DNA from: Palsa-504 sp963808315
Lineage (GTDB): Bacteria; Actinomycetota; Actinomycetes; Streptosporangiales; Streptosporangiaceae
Direction of reading: 5' to 3'
Assembly: GCA_963808315.1 (NCBI GenBank)
Contig: CAWEFK010000004.1
Span: 62,001-126,000 of the forward strand
DNA length: 64,000 nt
Below, one piece after another: positions 36,504 to 45,498 of the stretch; within the stretch, counting starts at the first letter, position 1, and every line of letters starts with the position of its first letter. A model generated the notes under the pieces. That model saw only the letters and a list, made by a program, of their open reading frames with translations. It searched no databases and was not told the origin of the DNA. The position numbers were made by a program, and so were the translations under genes.

Positions 36504-37668
36504 TCAGGTGATGCTCCGCCTGCGGGTGACGAAGCCCGCGGCCGGCGGGAAGCGGGTGTCGGCCGGGAGGGCGGTACCGCCCAGGGCCAGGGCGAACCCC
36601 GCGGCGGCGCCGGCGGCCAGCACGAATGTCAGCATCATCCCTGCTCAGCGCGGTGGTCAGGTACTGCACAGGCAGCACGCTGGGCGGCATCAGCGGGCCG
36701 CTGGTGCCGCTTGAACCGGGGGCGCCGTTGCCCGCGTTCTGGTAGTTGACGTAGTCGTTCAGGTACCCCGTGATCAGCATGTTGACTGGCACAGCTAGCA
36801 CCAGCCACCACAGGACCGGGCGGTGGCGCTGGACCAGCAACTCGGCCCGCACCGATGCCGCGACCCCGCCGGCGCGCCGCGGCGGCATGGCCGTGTCCAC
36901 CGCAGCCTGCGGGCGGGTCAGGGCAGCGGGACGCCGCCGGCGCCGTCTCACCCGCCCGGCCAGCACGTCCCGGCGGTGCAGCAGGACCAAGGTCAGGGCC
37001 ACGAACGCCGCGGCCCAGCCGGCCAGCGCCCAGGCCGCGATCGCGGGCCGGTCCGGCAGCAAGTTCTGCGAGGCCGGGCCGCCGCCCACATCGCCGAACA
37101 AGCCCGTGAGGGTGATCGCGTTGGTGCCCGGAAGGAAATCGCTGACCCTGGGCAGCAACCCGGTGTAATCGAACCCGAAGTAGCTGACGTAGGTCTCGAT
37201 GAGCACCGCCCAGACCAGCGCGAGCGCGATGCCGCCGGCCGCGCTGCGGCACGCCGTGCCCAGGAGCCAGCCGAGCGCCGCGTAGGTCAGCGCGACCAGC
37301 AGCGCCGCACCCATGGCGCGCAGCAGCACCCAGGTCGGCGGCATGGCTCCGTCAATCGGGTTGACTTCCCCGGCTTCCAGGGCCCGGAAGAGCAGGCTGG
37401 CCGCGGCCGATACCGCGAACGTCGCCGCCACACTGGCCGTCACCGCCACCGCGAGCGCGAGGGCTTGCCCGGCACCGGTCCGGAGCCGGCCGGAGCCGGC
37501 CAGCAGCGACGTGGTGATCGTCCCCCGGCCCCAGTCCCCGCCGGCCAGCACCGCCCCGAGCACGAACCCGGTCAACCACGCGACAAGTGTCACACCGATC
37601 CCGCACGCACGGAAGCTTCGGAAAGAAATGAGCCCGGGTACGTCTCGGGCGACATCATCCGGGCGCAT
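36504..37668 (-). CDS. ABC-2-type permease, tandem halves, one apparent indel
   Basis: Start ATG 37668 (MRPDDVARDVPGLISF). Five to six helices follow (TLVAWLTGFVLGAVLAGG, ALAVAVTASVAATFAVSAAA, LLVALTYAALGWLLGTA, ALAGWAAAFVALTLVLL), then a second unit beginning AELLVQRHRPVLWWLVLAVP. Near 36640 the frame changes; the alternative reading adds LTFVLAAGAAAGFALALGG and ends RRRSIT at 36504. The first half seems to lack the usual first helix and the second half is shortened, so partial decay is possible. No ATPase adjoins it. Confidence 0.6.
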
Positions 37669-37800
37669 CAACACCACCCGCACCAGCTGGCCAGGACAGC
37701 TGGCGCAGCATGGCAGGTGAGGGTGGCTGGTGAGGATGGCCGCCGGAGGGGTAGCCGCGTTACGCTTCCTGCATCGCAGTCGTGGGGAAGGGGGCCGGCG

Positions 37801-38274
37801 ATGACAGCCCCGGCAAACGACGTGGCGGGCCGTGGCCGCCTGCGGGCCTCCCACGCTGACCGCGAGCAGGTGATCGGCACGCTGAAGACCGCGTTCGTGC
37901 AAGGCCGGCTGACCGAGGACGAATTCGGCGCACGGGTAGACCAGGCCTACGCGTCACGGACGTACGCGGAGCTGGCCGAGGCCACGACCGGCCTCCCTGC
38001 CGGGCTCGCCACCACCAGGGCCCCGCGCGACCCGTGGCGCGCGACCAAGCTGGCCTGGCGGGCCGCGTACGCGATCATTTTGCCGGCCCTCGTCACGGCC
38101 GTCGTCCTGCCCGGAGGATCTGGTCACCCCTCCAGCGGGATGGTCATCACTACGGCGGTGATCACCTATCTCCTCTTCTGGCTGTGCGGCGTCGCCGTGA
38201 TGGTCGGCTCACGGCACCACAAGCGCTCCGCCGGACAGCTACCGCGGCGGTCAGCACCTGGCGCGGGCGGGTAA
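37801..38274 (+). CDS. DUF1707 (SHOCT-like) membrane protein
   Basis: A 157-residue protein. The N-terminal DUF1707 domain is RASHADREQVIGTLKTAFVQ / GRLTEDEFGARVDQAYASRT; two membrane helices follow (AIILPALVTAVVLPG, VITYLLFWLCGVAVMVG). The longer upstream frame is an artefact of the permease on the other strand; the ATG follows a G-rich ribosome binding site (GGGGAAGGGG). DUF1707 domains bind nucleic acid or partner proteins at membranes; role unknown. Confidence 0.88.
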   Translation: MTAPANDVAGRGRLRASHADREQVIGTLKTAFVQGRLTEDEFGARVDQAYASRTYAELAEATTGLPAGLATTRAPRDPWRATKLAWRAAYAIILPALVTAVVLPGGSGHPSSGMVITTAVITYLLFWLCGVAVMVGSRHHKRSAGQLPRRSAPGAGG

Positions 38275-38285
38275 GGGCACCGGCG

Positions 38286-38756
38286 ATGACACAGCCGGGA
38301 GATGAGATAACAGCAGACACAGGAGCGCTTGGCCGTCTCTACGCCTCCCGCTTCGACCGCGTGCAGGTGGTCAACGCCCTCAGGTCCGCGTTCGTGCAAG
38401 GCCGGCTGACCGAGGATGAATGCGACGCGCGGGTGGAGCAGGCGTCCGCCGCGCGGAACCATGCCGAGCTCGCCGCGCTCCTCGCCGACATCCCCGCGGG
38501 GTCGGCCACAGTCCGGCCGCCGACGGCCACCGACGCCCGGCTCGGCGTCGGCGCGGTCGTGACCGCGGCCATCGTGCTCGGGTTGCTCCTGTGGTGGCGG
38601 CCCGGCAACGGGCTCGCCGTCATAGCGGCTCTTCTGGCCGCCGTCACGTTGATCGCGGGCACCCCCGTAACCGTGGGGCTGATGATCGACGCGCGGCATC
38701 AGAGGCGGTCAAGCAGACAGCTGCCGCCACTTCCACCCCGTGGCCCAAGCGAGTGA
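38286..38756 (+). CDS. DUF1707 membrane protein, paralogue
   Basis: A 156-residue paralogue of the previous gene: YASRFDRVQVVNALRSAFVQ / GRLTEDECDARVEQASAARN, then helices VVTAAIVLGLLLWW and AVIAALLAAVTLIAG. It starts 12 bases after its neighbour's stop, same operon. Tandem duplication with diverged membrane parts. Confidence 0.88.
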   Translation: MTQPGDEITADTGALGRLYASRFDRVQVVNALRSAFVQGRLTEDECDARVEQASAARNHAELAALLADIPAGSATVRPPTATDARLGVGAVVTAAIVLGLLLWWRPGNGLAVIAALLAAVTLIAGTPVTVGLMIDARHQRRSSRQLPPLPPRGPSE

Positions 38757-38844
38757 TCGTACCGGCGTTTACCTGCCCCTCGGCCCGAACGAACATGGGC
38801 TCCACGGCTGAGCTAGCCGGGTGTCGCGGGGCGGGATAGCCGGG

Positions 38845-39603
38845 TTAGCCGGGATCAAGGCGACTCAGCCGCCGCACGCCGTCCCTCATGATCCGGCGGG
38901 CCAGCCGAGCGCGACGGAATCTCTGCACCAGGCCGAGCGGGTCAACCTGGCCTGCCCGGCGCCGACGGATCTGGTCCGCGAGCGCGGCCGGGACCCCGAA
39001 GCCGGCGAGGCGGCTGATGGCGTCGGACTTGGTGATCAGCTGGCCCGCCGTCAGGACCGCCTCGGCCCGCGGGAGCACGGTGAGCCCGAGGTCAACCCAG
39101 CTGTCGCGCCACCAGCAGGTCCGCCGCCGGGCGATCCGGCGCCAGTAACCGCTGATCTCCTGCTGCACGGCGGCCTGGACGTCGGCAGCGGGGACCGGCC
39201 CGATGCCAGGCGGCGGCCAGGGCCCGAAGAGGGCCACCCCGGCCGACGTCAGCTCCGCCTGCGTCATGACCTTCAGCTGCCACCGGGTCATCCGGTCCCC
39301 GAACCAGTAGGTACGCAGGGAGACAGGATCGGCCGCGCCCGGCACCGGAACGTACAGGCAGTGCAGCCGGCCGGCGGCGCCGCCGGAACCGGCCAGGGCC
39401 GTATGCAACTGCGCGAGTTCCCTGATCGCGGCGCGGTCCGGCTCGCGCCGCACCATGACGACCACATCGATGTCACTGCGGGCCGGACTGAAGTCGCCGG
39501 TCGTCAGGGAGCCATAGAGGTAGATGCCGACGAGGTCCCCGCGGGCCAGCAGCCCGTCGCGGAGACGCTCAAGCAGCGCAGTGATTTCCGCGGGAAGCTC
39601 CAT
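38845..39603 (-). CDS. Nucleotidyltransferase (aminoglycoside adenylyltransferase-like, DUF4111)
   Basis: A 252-residue protein. The active-site motif YLYGSLTTGDFSPARSDIDV fits the GS...(S)DxD nucleotidyltransferase pattern, and the C-terminal DUF4111 domain (LRTYWFGDRMTRWQLKVMTQ, GISG-like helix bundle) resembles AadA/ANT enzymes. It could adenylylate aminoglycosides or another small molecule; resistance is not proven. ATG 39603 chosen because the domain begins there. Confidence 0.82.
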   Translation of the reverse strand: MELPAEITALLERLRDGLLARGDLVGIYLYGSLTTGDFSPARSDIDVVVMVRREPDRAAIRELAQLHTALAGSGGAAGRLHCLYVPVPGAADPVSLRTYWFGDRMTRWQLKVMTQAELTSAGVALFGPWPPPGIGPVPAADVQAAVQQEISGYWRRIARRRTCWWRDSWVDLGLTVLPRAEAVLTAGQLITKSDAISRLAGFGVPAALADQIRRRRAGQVDPLGLVQRFRRARLARRIMRDGVRRLSRLDPG

Positions 39604-39669
39604 CGCGGTCTCCCATCGATCGGTGGCGCCGTACCGCACCTTACGCAAGGCCGCCGGAAGCCGGCGCGC

Positions 39670-40158
39670 ACCTGCGGTACGCCAAGCCGCATGAGTTGCT
39701 CCGGCCGGGCGGCGCCATGGTCGTGGCCGGGTGCCAGTGGGCCCGGCCCGGGGACGGCGAACGCTTCTGGACCGAGGTGCAGGCGGACTACCGGGCGGTG
39801 GGTTACCCGGGTGATCCGCCGCCGCCACCCGAGCAGATCGGGCCGCGGCATCTTCCCGCCGAGGCCGGAGCGTTCTTCGAGGAGGTGGCCAGCCGGGCCC
39901 TATCCCTTCCGGCAGGTCTACCGCGCCCGGGATTACCTGGCCATCCTGGCCACCCAGTCCAGCACGCATGCGCTCGGCGAGGCGCGCCGGGCCGACTTCC
40001 TGGCCAGGGTCCACGACCGGCTGGAGTCGCGGGGCTGGCCGGAGCTGACGGCCACGTTCGTGGCTTACCTGGTCATCAGGCGGCGGTCCACCTTATCTCT
40101 CGACCCGGCGCCAGGCGGGACGGGGGACGAGGCGAAGGGCGACCGCCATCGGCGCTAG
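39670..40158 (+). pseudogene. SAM-dependent methyltransferase, 5'-truncated and frameshifted
   Basis: Reads LRYAKPHELLRPGGAMVVAG, then CQWARPGDGERFWTEVQADY; the frame changes near 39895 and continues YPFRQVYRARDYLAILATQS and FLARVHDRLESRGWPELT. This is the second half of a class I methyltransferase (trans-aconitate-type family). The SAM-binding GxGxG part is absent. The 3' end runs into the DprE2 gene on the other strand. Confidence 0.65.
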
Positions 40159-40863
40159 CGGGGCGGGCACCCAGACGGACGGCTTGCCGCTGCGCAGCGC
40201 GGCGGCGGTGGCCGCGCCGACCTTGGCCGGGGTGGTGGCCAGCGGGGCGGGCGGCATGCCCGCCGTCATCCGGCCGATCACGAACCCGGGCCGGACCAGG
40301 AGCACCCGGACCCCGCTGCCGTGCAGCGAATCGGCCAGGCCCCGGGCGAAGGCGTCCAGGGCCGCCTTGGCCGCCCCGTACACGAAGTTGGCCTTGCGCG
40401 GCCGGACCGCCGCCACCGAGGACAGCACCACGATGGTGCCGCGCCCCTGGGCGCGCAGGTGCTTCGCGATCGCCAGCAGGGTGGTCACGTGCCCGGTGAA
40501 GTTGGCGTCGATCATCTCCGCGGCCCGCCGGACGTCGGCCTCCAGGTCAGGCTGCGGGATCAGCACGCCGGCCGCCGAGATGACCAGGTCGAGGGGGCCC
40601 TCGGCGAAGATGCCGTCGGCGAAGGCCTGATGGGCGCCGGTGTCGGCCGCGTCGTAGGAGACGGTTCGCACCTGAGCGGGGCGCGGCTGGGCGGACAGTT
40701 CCTTGGCCGCGGCGGCGAGCCGCTGGGAGTCCCGGCCGGCCAGGATGACCTCGGCGTTCTCCGTCAGATCGAGAGCGGCCAGGATGGCCAGGCCTAGCTC
40801 ACTCGCCCCGCCAAGCAGGAGAATGCGAGGGGCGAGCCCAGGTCCGTTCGGAAAAAAGGTCAT
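40093..40863 (-). CDS. dprE2: Decaprenylphosphoryl-2-keto-ribose reductase (DprE2-type SDR)
   Basis: A 256-residue short-chain dehydrogenase: Gly-rich NAD(P) motif LLLGGASELGLAIL, catalytic Ser in VLSSVAAVRPRK and YGAAK (YxxxK). The Gly-rich motif matches DprE2 rather than generic SDRs. With DprE1 it epimerises decaprenylphosphoryl-ribose to -arabinose, the arabinan donor; no dprE1 is in this window. It lies 38 bases after the phosphoribosyltransferase gene, same strand, which supports the assignment. Confidence 0.85.
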   Translation of the reverse strand: MTFFPNGPGLAPRILLLGGASELGLAILAALDLTENAEVILAGRDSQRLAAAAKELSAQPRPAQVRTVSYDAADTGAHQAFADGIFAEGPLDLVISAAGVLIPQPDLEADVRRAAEMIDANFTGHVTTLLAIAKHLRAQGRGTIVVLSSVAAVRPRKANFVYGAAKAALDAFARGLADSLHGSGVRVLLVRPGFVIGRMTAGMPPAPLATTPAKVGAATAAALRSGKPSVWVPAPLAPMAVALRLVPRPAWRRVER

Positions 40864-40901
40864 TTTGATTTTCGCCCGTCTGGTGAACAATGATGGTGGT
40901 T

Positions 40902-41816
40902 TTACAGGCCCGCGCAGAACAGGGCCAGCCAGGCTGCCTCGCAGGCCAGCATCGGACCGTCCCTGACCAGCAGGTCCTCCACCGGCGCGGAGGAACGGCG
41001 GCCGGTCAGCACGGCGAACCGGATCAGCGCCGCGGCCAGCGGCAGGGCGCTGACCAGATGCCAGCTCCTGGCCTCGGGCCGCTCCCCCGCCGCCCAGGCC
41101 AGGTACGCGGCGATCATCAGGGTCGCCACCGCGAACTGGCTCGCCCGCAGCGCGCCGGCCCGGTACCAGCGCATGACCGGCCGGTGCCTGATGGCCTCGA
41201 GCACGGAGCCGGACAGCTCGGTGTAGCGTTTCGCGATCGCGACGCTGAGCGCGCCCAGGCTGCACACCAGCAAGAACCAGCCGGACGGCCGCACGTGGGT
41301 GGCGGCGGCGCCGCCCAGCACCCGGAGCAGGAAGCCGGACGCCACGAAGAGCAGCTCGACCACCGGGATGTGCTTGAGCACCCAGGAGTACAAGAACGAC
41401 AGGGTCAGGTAGCCGCCGACCGCCGCCACCAGCAACGGCTCGCGGATCAGCAGGCCGCCGCCCAGCCCGATCAGGGCGCACGCCACGCCCAGCCCGACCG
41501 CGTGCGACTTCGGCAGGTCACCGGCGGCCACCGGGCGGAACCGCTTGCGTGGATGGCTGCGGTCACGCTCGGCGTCGGCGACGTCGTTGACGAAGTACAC
41601 CGCCATCGAGGCGTAGCCGAAGGCGATCGCGGCGACGAGGGCGTAGACCAGCCCGTTCGGCCGGCCGAGGGACTCACCGGCTAGCGGCGCGGCGAAGACC
41701 AGCAGGTTCTTCGGCCACTGGCGGGGCCGGGCGGTCCGCACCACCGCGATCAGCCAGCGCACCCCGCGGGCCGGTGCGGCCGCTGCCACCTCGGCGGCGT
41801 CGGTCTGGGCGGTCAC
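40902..41816 (-). CDS. Decaprenyl-phosphate phosphoribosyltransferase (UbiA family)
   Basis: A 304-residue membrane prenyltransferase with about nine helices. The signature ARPRQWPKNLLVFAAPLAG and Asp-rich motif FVNDVADAERDRSHPRKR are those of the Rv3806c-type enzyme that transfers 5-phosphoribose to decaprenyl phosphate, first step to the arabinose donor. The GTG start overlaps the upstream stop (GTGA). With DprE2 next door the pathway assignment is firm. Confidence 0.9.
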   Translation of the reverse strand: MTAQTDAAEVAAAAPARGVRWLIAVVRTARPRQWPKNLLVFAAPLAGESLGRPNGLVYALVAAIAFGYASMAVYFVNDVADAERDRSHPRKRFRPVAAGDLPKSHAVGLGVACALIGLGGGLLIREPLLVAAVGGYLTLSFLYSWVLKHIPVVELLFVASGFLLRVLGGAAATHVRPSGWFLLVCSLGALSVAIAKRYTELSGSVLEAIRHRPVMRWYRAGALRASQFAVATLMIAAYLAWAAGERPEARSWHLVSALPLAAALIRFAVLTGRRSSAPVEDLLVRDGPMLACEAAWLALFCAGL

Positions 41817-43285
41817 CGCGAGTAAACCGCGGTGAAGTCGCGACTGTACACCGAGTAATACCTGTACGCGGTCTGCTGCTGGGTGGGCAGCAGGTTCGTC
41901 GGGGTCGGGTCCTTGGGATGGTGGCCGGCCCGGTAGTACTCGAACGACATCCAGTACGGGTTGATGTCCAGCTGCATGCCCTTGACCGCGCCGGCCCGCT
42001 GCAGCAGGCCCGCCAGCGTCCGCACGTCCAGCGCCGGGCCGTACACGAAGATGAGGCGGCCGTCCTTGGTGATGCCGACGCCGGACCGCCAGACGTAGTA
42101 GCCGCCGCCGAGGGTCGCGCCCCAGCTGCCGAGCACGTCCTGGTTCACGGTGGCCGGGACCTGGCCGTTGTCGACGATGAGCTTGAGGTTCTGCCGGACG
42201 CCGGCGACGTACCTGGTCATCCGCACGCCGTGGTCCCAGGCGCCGATCTTGACGTCGCCGTTCTTGTAATAGACCACTGACGCCGCCCCGTTCACCAGGG
42301 TTCCGTGGGTCACGCCGTTGAGGTAGAAGCCGCCGCCGGCCTCGTTTAGCTTGAAGCCGCCGTTGAAGGTGGCCATCAGGCCCGTGCGTGCGCCCGGCGG
42401 GATATCAGGCAGCGACTTCCAGTTGCCCTGGCCCGGGTCCTCGGCCCCCGGATGCAGCTGGAAGCTGAGCAGCCGCTGATCCATCGACACGATGCCCGCG
42501 ACGTAGGAGGTGTGCACGTTGTCCGGGCGCAGGAAGGTGGCGAACATGGCGGGCTGGCCCTTGACCGTTTCCAGCACCCGCCACACGCCCTCACCCGGCA
42601 GCGGAGTGCCGGCCGGCGAGCTGAGCCGCGCGGGGATGATCGGCTGGAAGCCGTGCTTTTTGGCCTTGACCTTGGGCGGGGCCGTGGGCGCGCCTGGCGC
42701 GGCGCCCGGTGCGGCCAGGGAGAAGCCGGGCTTGCCGCCGACCTGAGGCGGTGAGTAGGAGATCCACTCGCCGAAGGTCACCACCGGGCCCAGATAGTGA
42801 TCCCGGGCCCATTCGGCCAGCTTGGAGGACATGGACCCGCCGTTGGGCGCGGCCAGCGCCTGGCCGACCGAGAAGGCGCACCAGCACAGCAGCAGCGCGA
42901 TGAGGACACCGACGACCCGGACCGTGGGACGTCGCACCGTGCGGCGGAACCACCCGCGAGGGCGGTCGTGCTTCGGGCGGCGGCCCGTCGGGCGGTTGCG
43001 CTTCGGGCGGTTGCGCTCCGGGGGGGCGGCCTCCGGGGGGGCGGCCTTCGGGGGGTGGAGGAAGCTCCGGCCGGGGTCCAGGTCGGGTCCTTGGGGGCCT
43101 GGCTTGTGTCGGGGGTCGGGCCTGTGTCGGGGGTCTGGCCTGTGTCGGGGGTCTGGCCTGTATCGGGGGTCTGGCGGCCAGGACGCCGGGTCTAGCTCGT
43201 CCTCTGATTCCGGGCCGGGCGGCGACCCCGCTCCGGACGGCGAGGCGTAGTACCGGCTAGCGCGACGGGATGCCGGTCGTTGCAC
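41813..43285 (-). CDS. Membrane-anchored phosphodiester glycosidase-family protein
   Basis: A 490-residue protein. The N-terminal 110 residues are Pro/Arg/His-rich repeats (RPDPRHRPDPRH), then a membrane helix (VRVVGVLIALLLCWCAFSVG) and the extracytoplasmic NAGPA/DUF2233-like domain (TFNGGFKLNEAGGGFYLNGV, LIVDNGQV, LDINPYWMSFEYY). These domains cleave phosphodiester-linked sugars or bind cell-wall glycans. Overlaps the phosphoribosyltransferase gene by GTGA, so it is probably part of the same wall-polymer pathway. Confidence 0.88.
   Translation of the reverse strand: MQRPASRRASRYYASPSGAGSPPGPESEDELDPASWPPDPRYRPDPRHRPDPRHRPDPRHKPGPQGPDLDPGRSFLHPPKAAPPEAAPPERNRPKRNRPTGRRPKHDRPRGWFRRTVRRPTVRVVGVLIALLLCWCAFSVGQALAAPNGGSMSSKLAEWARDHYLGPVVTFGEWISYSPPQVGGKPGFSLAAPGAAPGAPTAPPKVKAKKHGFQPIIPARLSSPAGTPLPGEGVWRVLETVKGQPAMFATFLRPDNVHTSYVAGIVSMDQRLLSFQLHPGAEDPGQGNWKSLPDIPPGARTGLMATFNGGFKLNEAGGGFYLNGVTHGTLVNGAASVVYYKNGDVKIGAWDHGVRMTRYVAGVRQNLKLIVDNGQVPATVNQDVLGSWGATLGGGYYVWRSGVGITKDGRLIFVYGPALDVRTLAGLLQRAGAVKGMQLDINPYWMSFEYYRAGHHPKDPTPTNLLPTQQQTAYRYYSVYSRDFTAVYSR
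42975..43195. repeat. Short repeats in N-terminal Pro-rich region
   Basis: Four units related to gggtctggcctgtgtcgg (about 43110-43175) and Gly/Pro-coding repeats around 42975-43060, all in the hydrophilic cytoplasmic tail of the glycosidase-family protein. Confidence 0.75.
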
Positions 43286-43926
43286 TCGCTACCTCCTCGG
43301 TGATCCGCCAAGCCCTCGTAAACGGTCTACCGGCTCAACATGAAGGAATCGTTTCGTGACCGCTTCGTCCAGAACGCCAGGACATATCGCGACGGGTGTG
43401 GTGATGAGATTACATTGTCGACTACGGCGGACTTAGCCGCACGGCAGATGCGCCGGCAAGTCGGGCTCGGGCAATCCGGGTTCGGGCAAGCCGAGGGGCC
43501 CGGGGGCCCGGGCGGCGAATGCGAGGCATGCCGTCCCTCCAGCACCATCAGGTGTCTCACGCCACCCACAGTATGTTTCGAATTTATTGCTCGGCACGGT
43601 GCCTCCCACATAGAGGCGTTGAAGCAGCCGTTCGTCCGGGGAATCGGGTCCCCCGCCGCGTGCGATCCGCTAGCTGCGACCGACTCCGCGGTCATGCCGC
43701 GTCATCCCTGCATCCCCTGCCTCACCTGTCTTGGAGAATCACTTTCGCTTCAGTCGGCCGAGAGTTTCGCGGAGTATTTTGGCTTGATGGGGACTTTTGT
43801 GCATCATAGTACCTAAAACTCTCCGTAAGGCCAGAATACTCCACGATCTTTGTTCGGCCGGGCCGGATGACGCTAGGATCCGCTGCCGTACCGCCCGCGG
43901 CGCCGCGCGTGCCGGGTCCCAGGGGA
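43286..43926. other. Intergenic region, no gene supported
   Basis: 641 bp upstream of the glycosidase operon and downstream of ctaB. The frames 43340-43816 (+) and 43327-43695 (-) lack family similarity and typical codon bias. An AT-richer stretch near 43770-43850 may carry promoter or termination signals. Confidence 0.5.
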
Positions 43927-44967
43927 CTACCAGCGCCCCCAGGGCAACAGGGCAGTGACGGCGACCGCGGCGAACAAGAGCGTCAGGTAAGCGATGGACA
44001 GGTGGAACAGGCGCATCGGCGCCGGGGAGGAACCGCCGCCGCCGCTGGCCGGACCGCCCAGGACCGACGCAGCACCAGGGATCTGGTCGGCCGCGGGGGC
44101 CGCGGTCACCCGGGCCTTGAGCCGGTGCGCCTCGGCCAGGAACCAGACGCCCAGGGCGGCCGCGAAGGCACCGTAGATCCACCCGGCGTAGGGGACCAGG
44201 GCCAGCGTGGCCGCCACCATCGCATAGGAATACCACAGGATCTTCCTGACGACCGCGGCAGGCGACGCCACCACAGGCAGCATCGGGACGTTGGCCGCGG
44301 CGTAGTCCTTGCGGAACTTCATGGCCAGCGCCCAGAAATGCGGCGGCGTCCACAAGAAGATGACTCCGAACAGCACGAGGGCGGGCACGCTGACCGTACC
44401 GGTCACCGCGGCCCAGCCGACCAGGACGGGGAAGCAGCCGGCCGCACCGCCGATCACGATGTTGGACGGGCTGCGCCGCTTGAGTAGCAGCGTGTACACG
44501 AAGATGTAGAACAAGATCGCGGCATCGGCAAGCGCGGCGGCCAGCCAGTTGGCCATCAGGCCGAGCAGCAAGGTGGACCCGGCGCCGAGCGTGATGCCCC
44601 AGGCCAGGGCCTCCCATGGCTTGATCGTGCCCTGGCCGTTGACCACCAGCGGGCGGCGCGAGGTCCGCTTCATCAGCGCGTCGATGTCGCGGTCGATGTA
44701 GCAGTTGATCGTGTTGGCGCTGCCCGCGGCCAGCGTGCCGCCGAGCAGCGTGACCAGGACCAGCCGGAACGACGGCAGGCCGTGCTGGGCGAGCAGCATG
44801 GTCGGGACCGTGGTGACCAGGAGCAGCTCGATGATGCGCGGCTTGGTCAGCGCGACCAGCGCGGCACCGACCACCCGCGGCGAGCGCCGCGGCGGGGGGC
44901 CTCCCGGCTGGGCGCGGCCGACGGCCGCCGTCGCGGCGACCGGAAAGGCGCTAGGCACCCGCGTCAC
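43927..44967 (-). CDS. ctaB: Protoheme IX farnesyltransferase
   Basis: About 346 residues, UbiA family with about eight helices. Signature NCYIDRDIDALMKRTSRRPL and the second Asp-rich region are present (LWTPPHFWALAMKFRKDY is diagnostic for CtaB). It converts heme b to heme O for the aa3 oxidase encoded just upstream. Start set at GTG 44967, which overlaps the small membrane gene by 17 bases; the longer upstream frame is the repeat region of that gene. Its location at the end of the oxidase cluster is typical of actinobacteria. Confidence 0.93.
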   Translation of the reverse strand: MTRVPSAFPVAATAAVGRAQPGGPPPRRSPRVVGAALVALTKPRIIELLLVTTVPTMLLAQHGLPSFRLVLVTLLGGTLAAGSANTINCYIDRDIDALMKRTSRRPLVVNGQGTIKPWEALAWGITLGAGSTLLLGLMANWLAAALADAAILFYIFVYTLLLKRRSPSNIVIGGAAGCFPVLVGWAAVTGTVSVPALVLFGVIFLWTPPHFWALAMKFRKDYAAANVPMLPVVASPAAVVRKILWYSYAMVAATLALVPYAGWIYGAFAAALGVWFLAEAHRLKARVTAAPAADQIPGAASVLGGPASGGGGSSPAPMRLFHLSIAYLTLLFAAVAVTALLPWGRW

Positions 44968-45469
44968 TCGTGCCTTCGGCCTCGTCCGCTGCGGGCTCGT
45001 CCGCTGCGACCGGATCCGCTGCGGGCTCGTCCGCTGCGCCATGGTCCGCCACGGCCGGGTCCGCTGCGACCGGATCCGTCGTCGCCTGGTCCGTCGTCGC
45101 CTGGTCCGCTGCGGCCTGGTCCGCCGGGTGGATGAAGTCGGTCTCGGGCAGGAGGTCGGGTTCTTGGAGAGTCTCCGACGCGTGCGGCGGCTGCAGGCCG
45201 GGCACTCCGGTTTCCGCCTCGGCCACGACCGCGCTGGCGGGGATCGGTCCGCGCACCCGGATCATGCCGCGCTGGCCCGGTTCGCGGGTGCCGGCGGCGA
45301 CCTGGTGCGCAGGCGTCAGGTATCTCATCCGGGGTACGCTATGCGGCCGCTTGAAGATGAAGTAGAGCGCCGTGGCGATGAGGATGAAGGCCCCGTAGGG
45401 CAGTGCGAACGTCTCGATCGACCCGCCTAGGTACCTGGTCGGGCCTTCAGCGAGCACCAGCTCAGTCAC
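44951..45469 (-). CDS. Small membrane protein of oxidase cluster with Ala/Asp repeat tail
   Basis: A 172-residue protein: VTELVLAEGPTRYLGG, membrane helix LPYGAFILIATALYFIF, a conserved-looking RMRYLTPAHQVAAG, and a long tail of AADQATTD/PVAADPA units. GTG 45469 has GGAGG five bases upstream. Place between ctaE and ctaB suggests a subunit-IV-like or assembly role, but I recognise no family. The tail length probably varies between strains. Confidence 0.65.
   Translation of the reverse strand: MTELVLAEGPTRYLGGSIETFALPYGAFILIATALYFIFKRPHSVPRMRYLTPAHQVAAGTREPGQRGMIRVRGPIPASAVVAEAETGVPGLQPPHASETLQEPDLLPETDFIHPADQAAADQATTDQATTDPVAADPAVADHGAADEPAADPVAADEPAADEAEGTSDAGA
44970..45140. repeat. Imperfect tandem repeats coding Ala/Asp tail
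   Basis: Units of the gtccgctgcgaccggat and gtccgtcgtcgcctg type repeat about ten times with mixed spacing, giving an acidic, Ala-rich C-terminus in the small membrane protein. Confidence 0.8.
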
Positions 45470-45498
45470 GGAACCTCCAGCCGTGCAGGACATCCGTC

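Noticed and set aside
36823..37800. N-terminal extension of the first DUF1707 ORF
   Set aside because: The extension is antisense to the ABC-2 permease; the ATG at 37801 has a good ribosome binding site and begins the domain.
38845..40014. Longer N-terminus for the nucleotidyltransferase
   Set aside because: The extra 137 codons are antisense to the methyltransferase remnant; the domain starts at 39603.
43340..43816. Possible 158-residue gene between the glycosidase operon and ctaB
   Set aside because: No ribosome binding site, no family match and unusual composition; left as intergenic.
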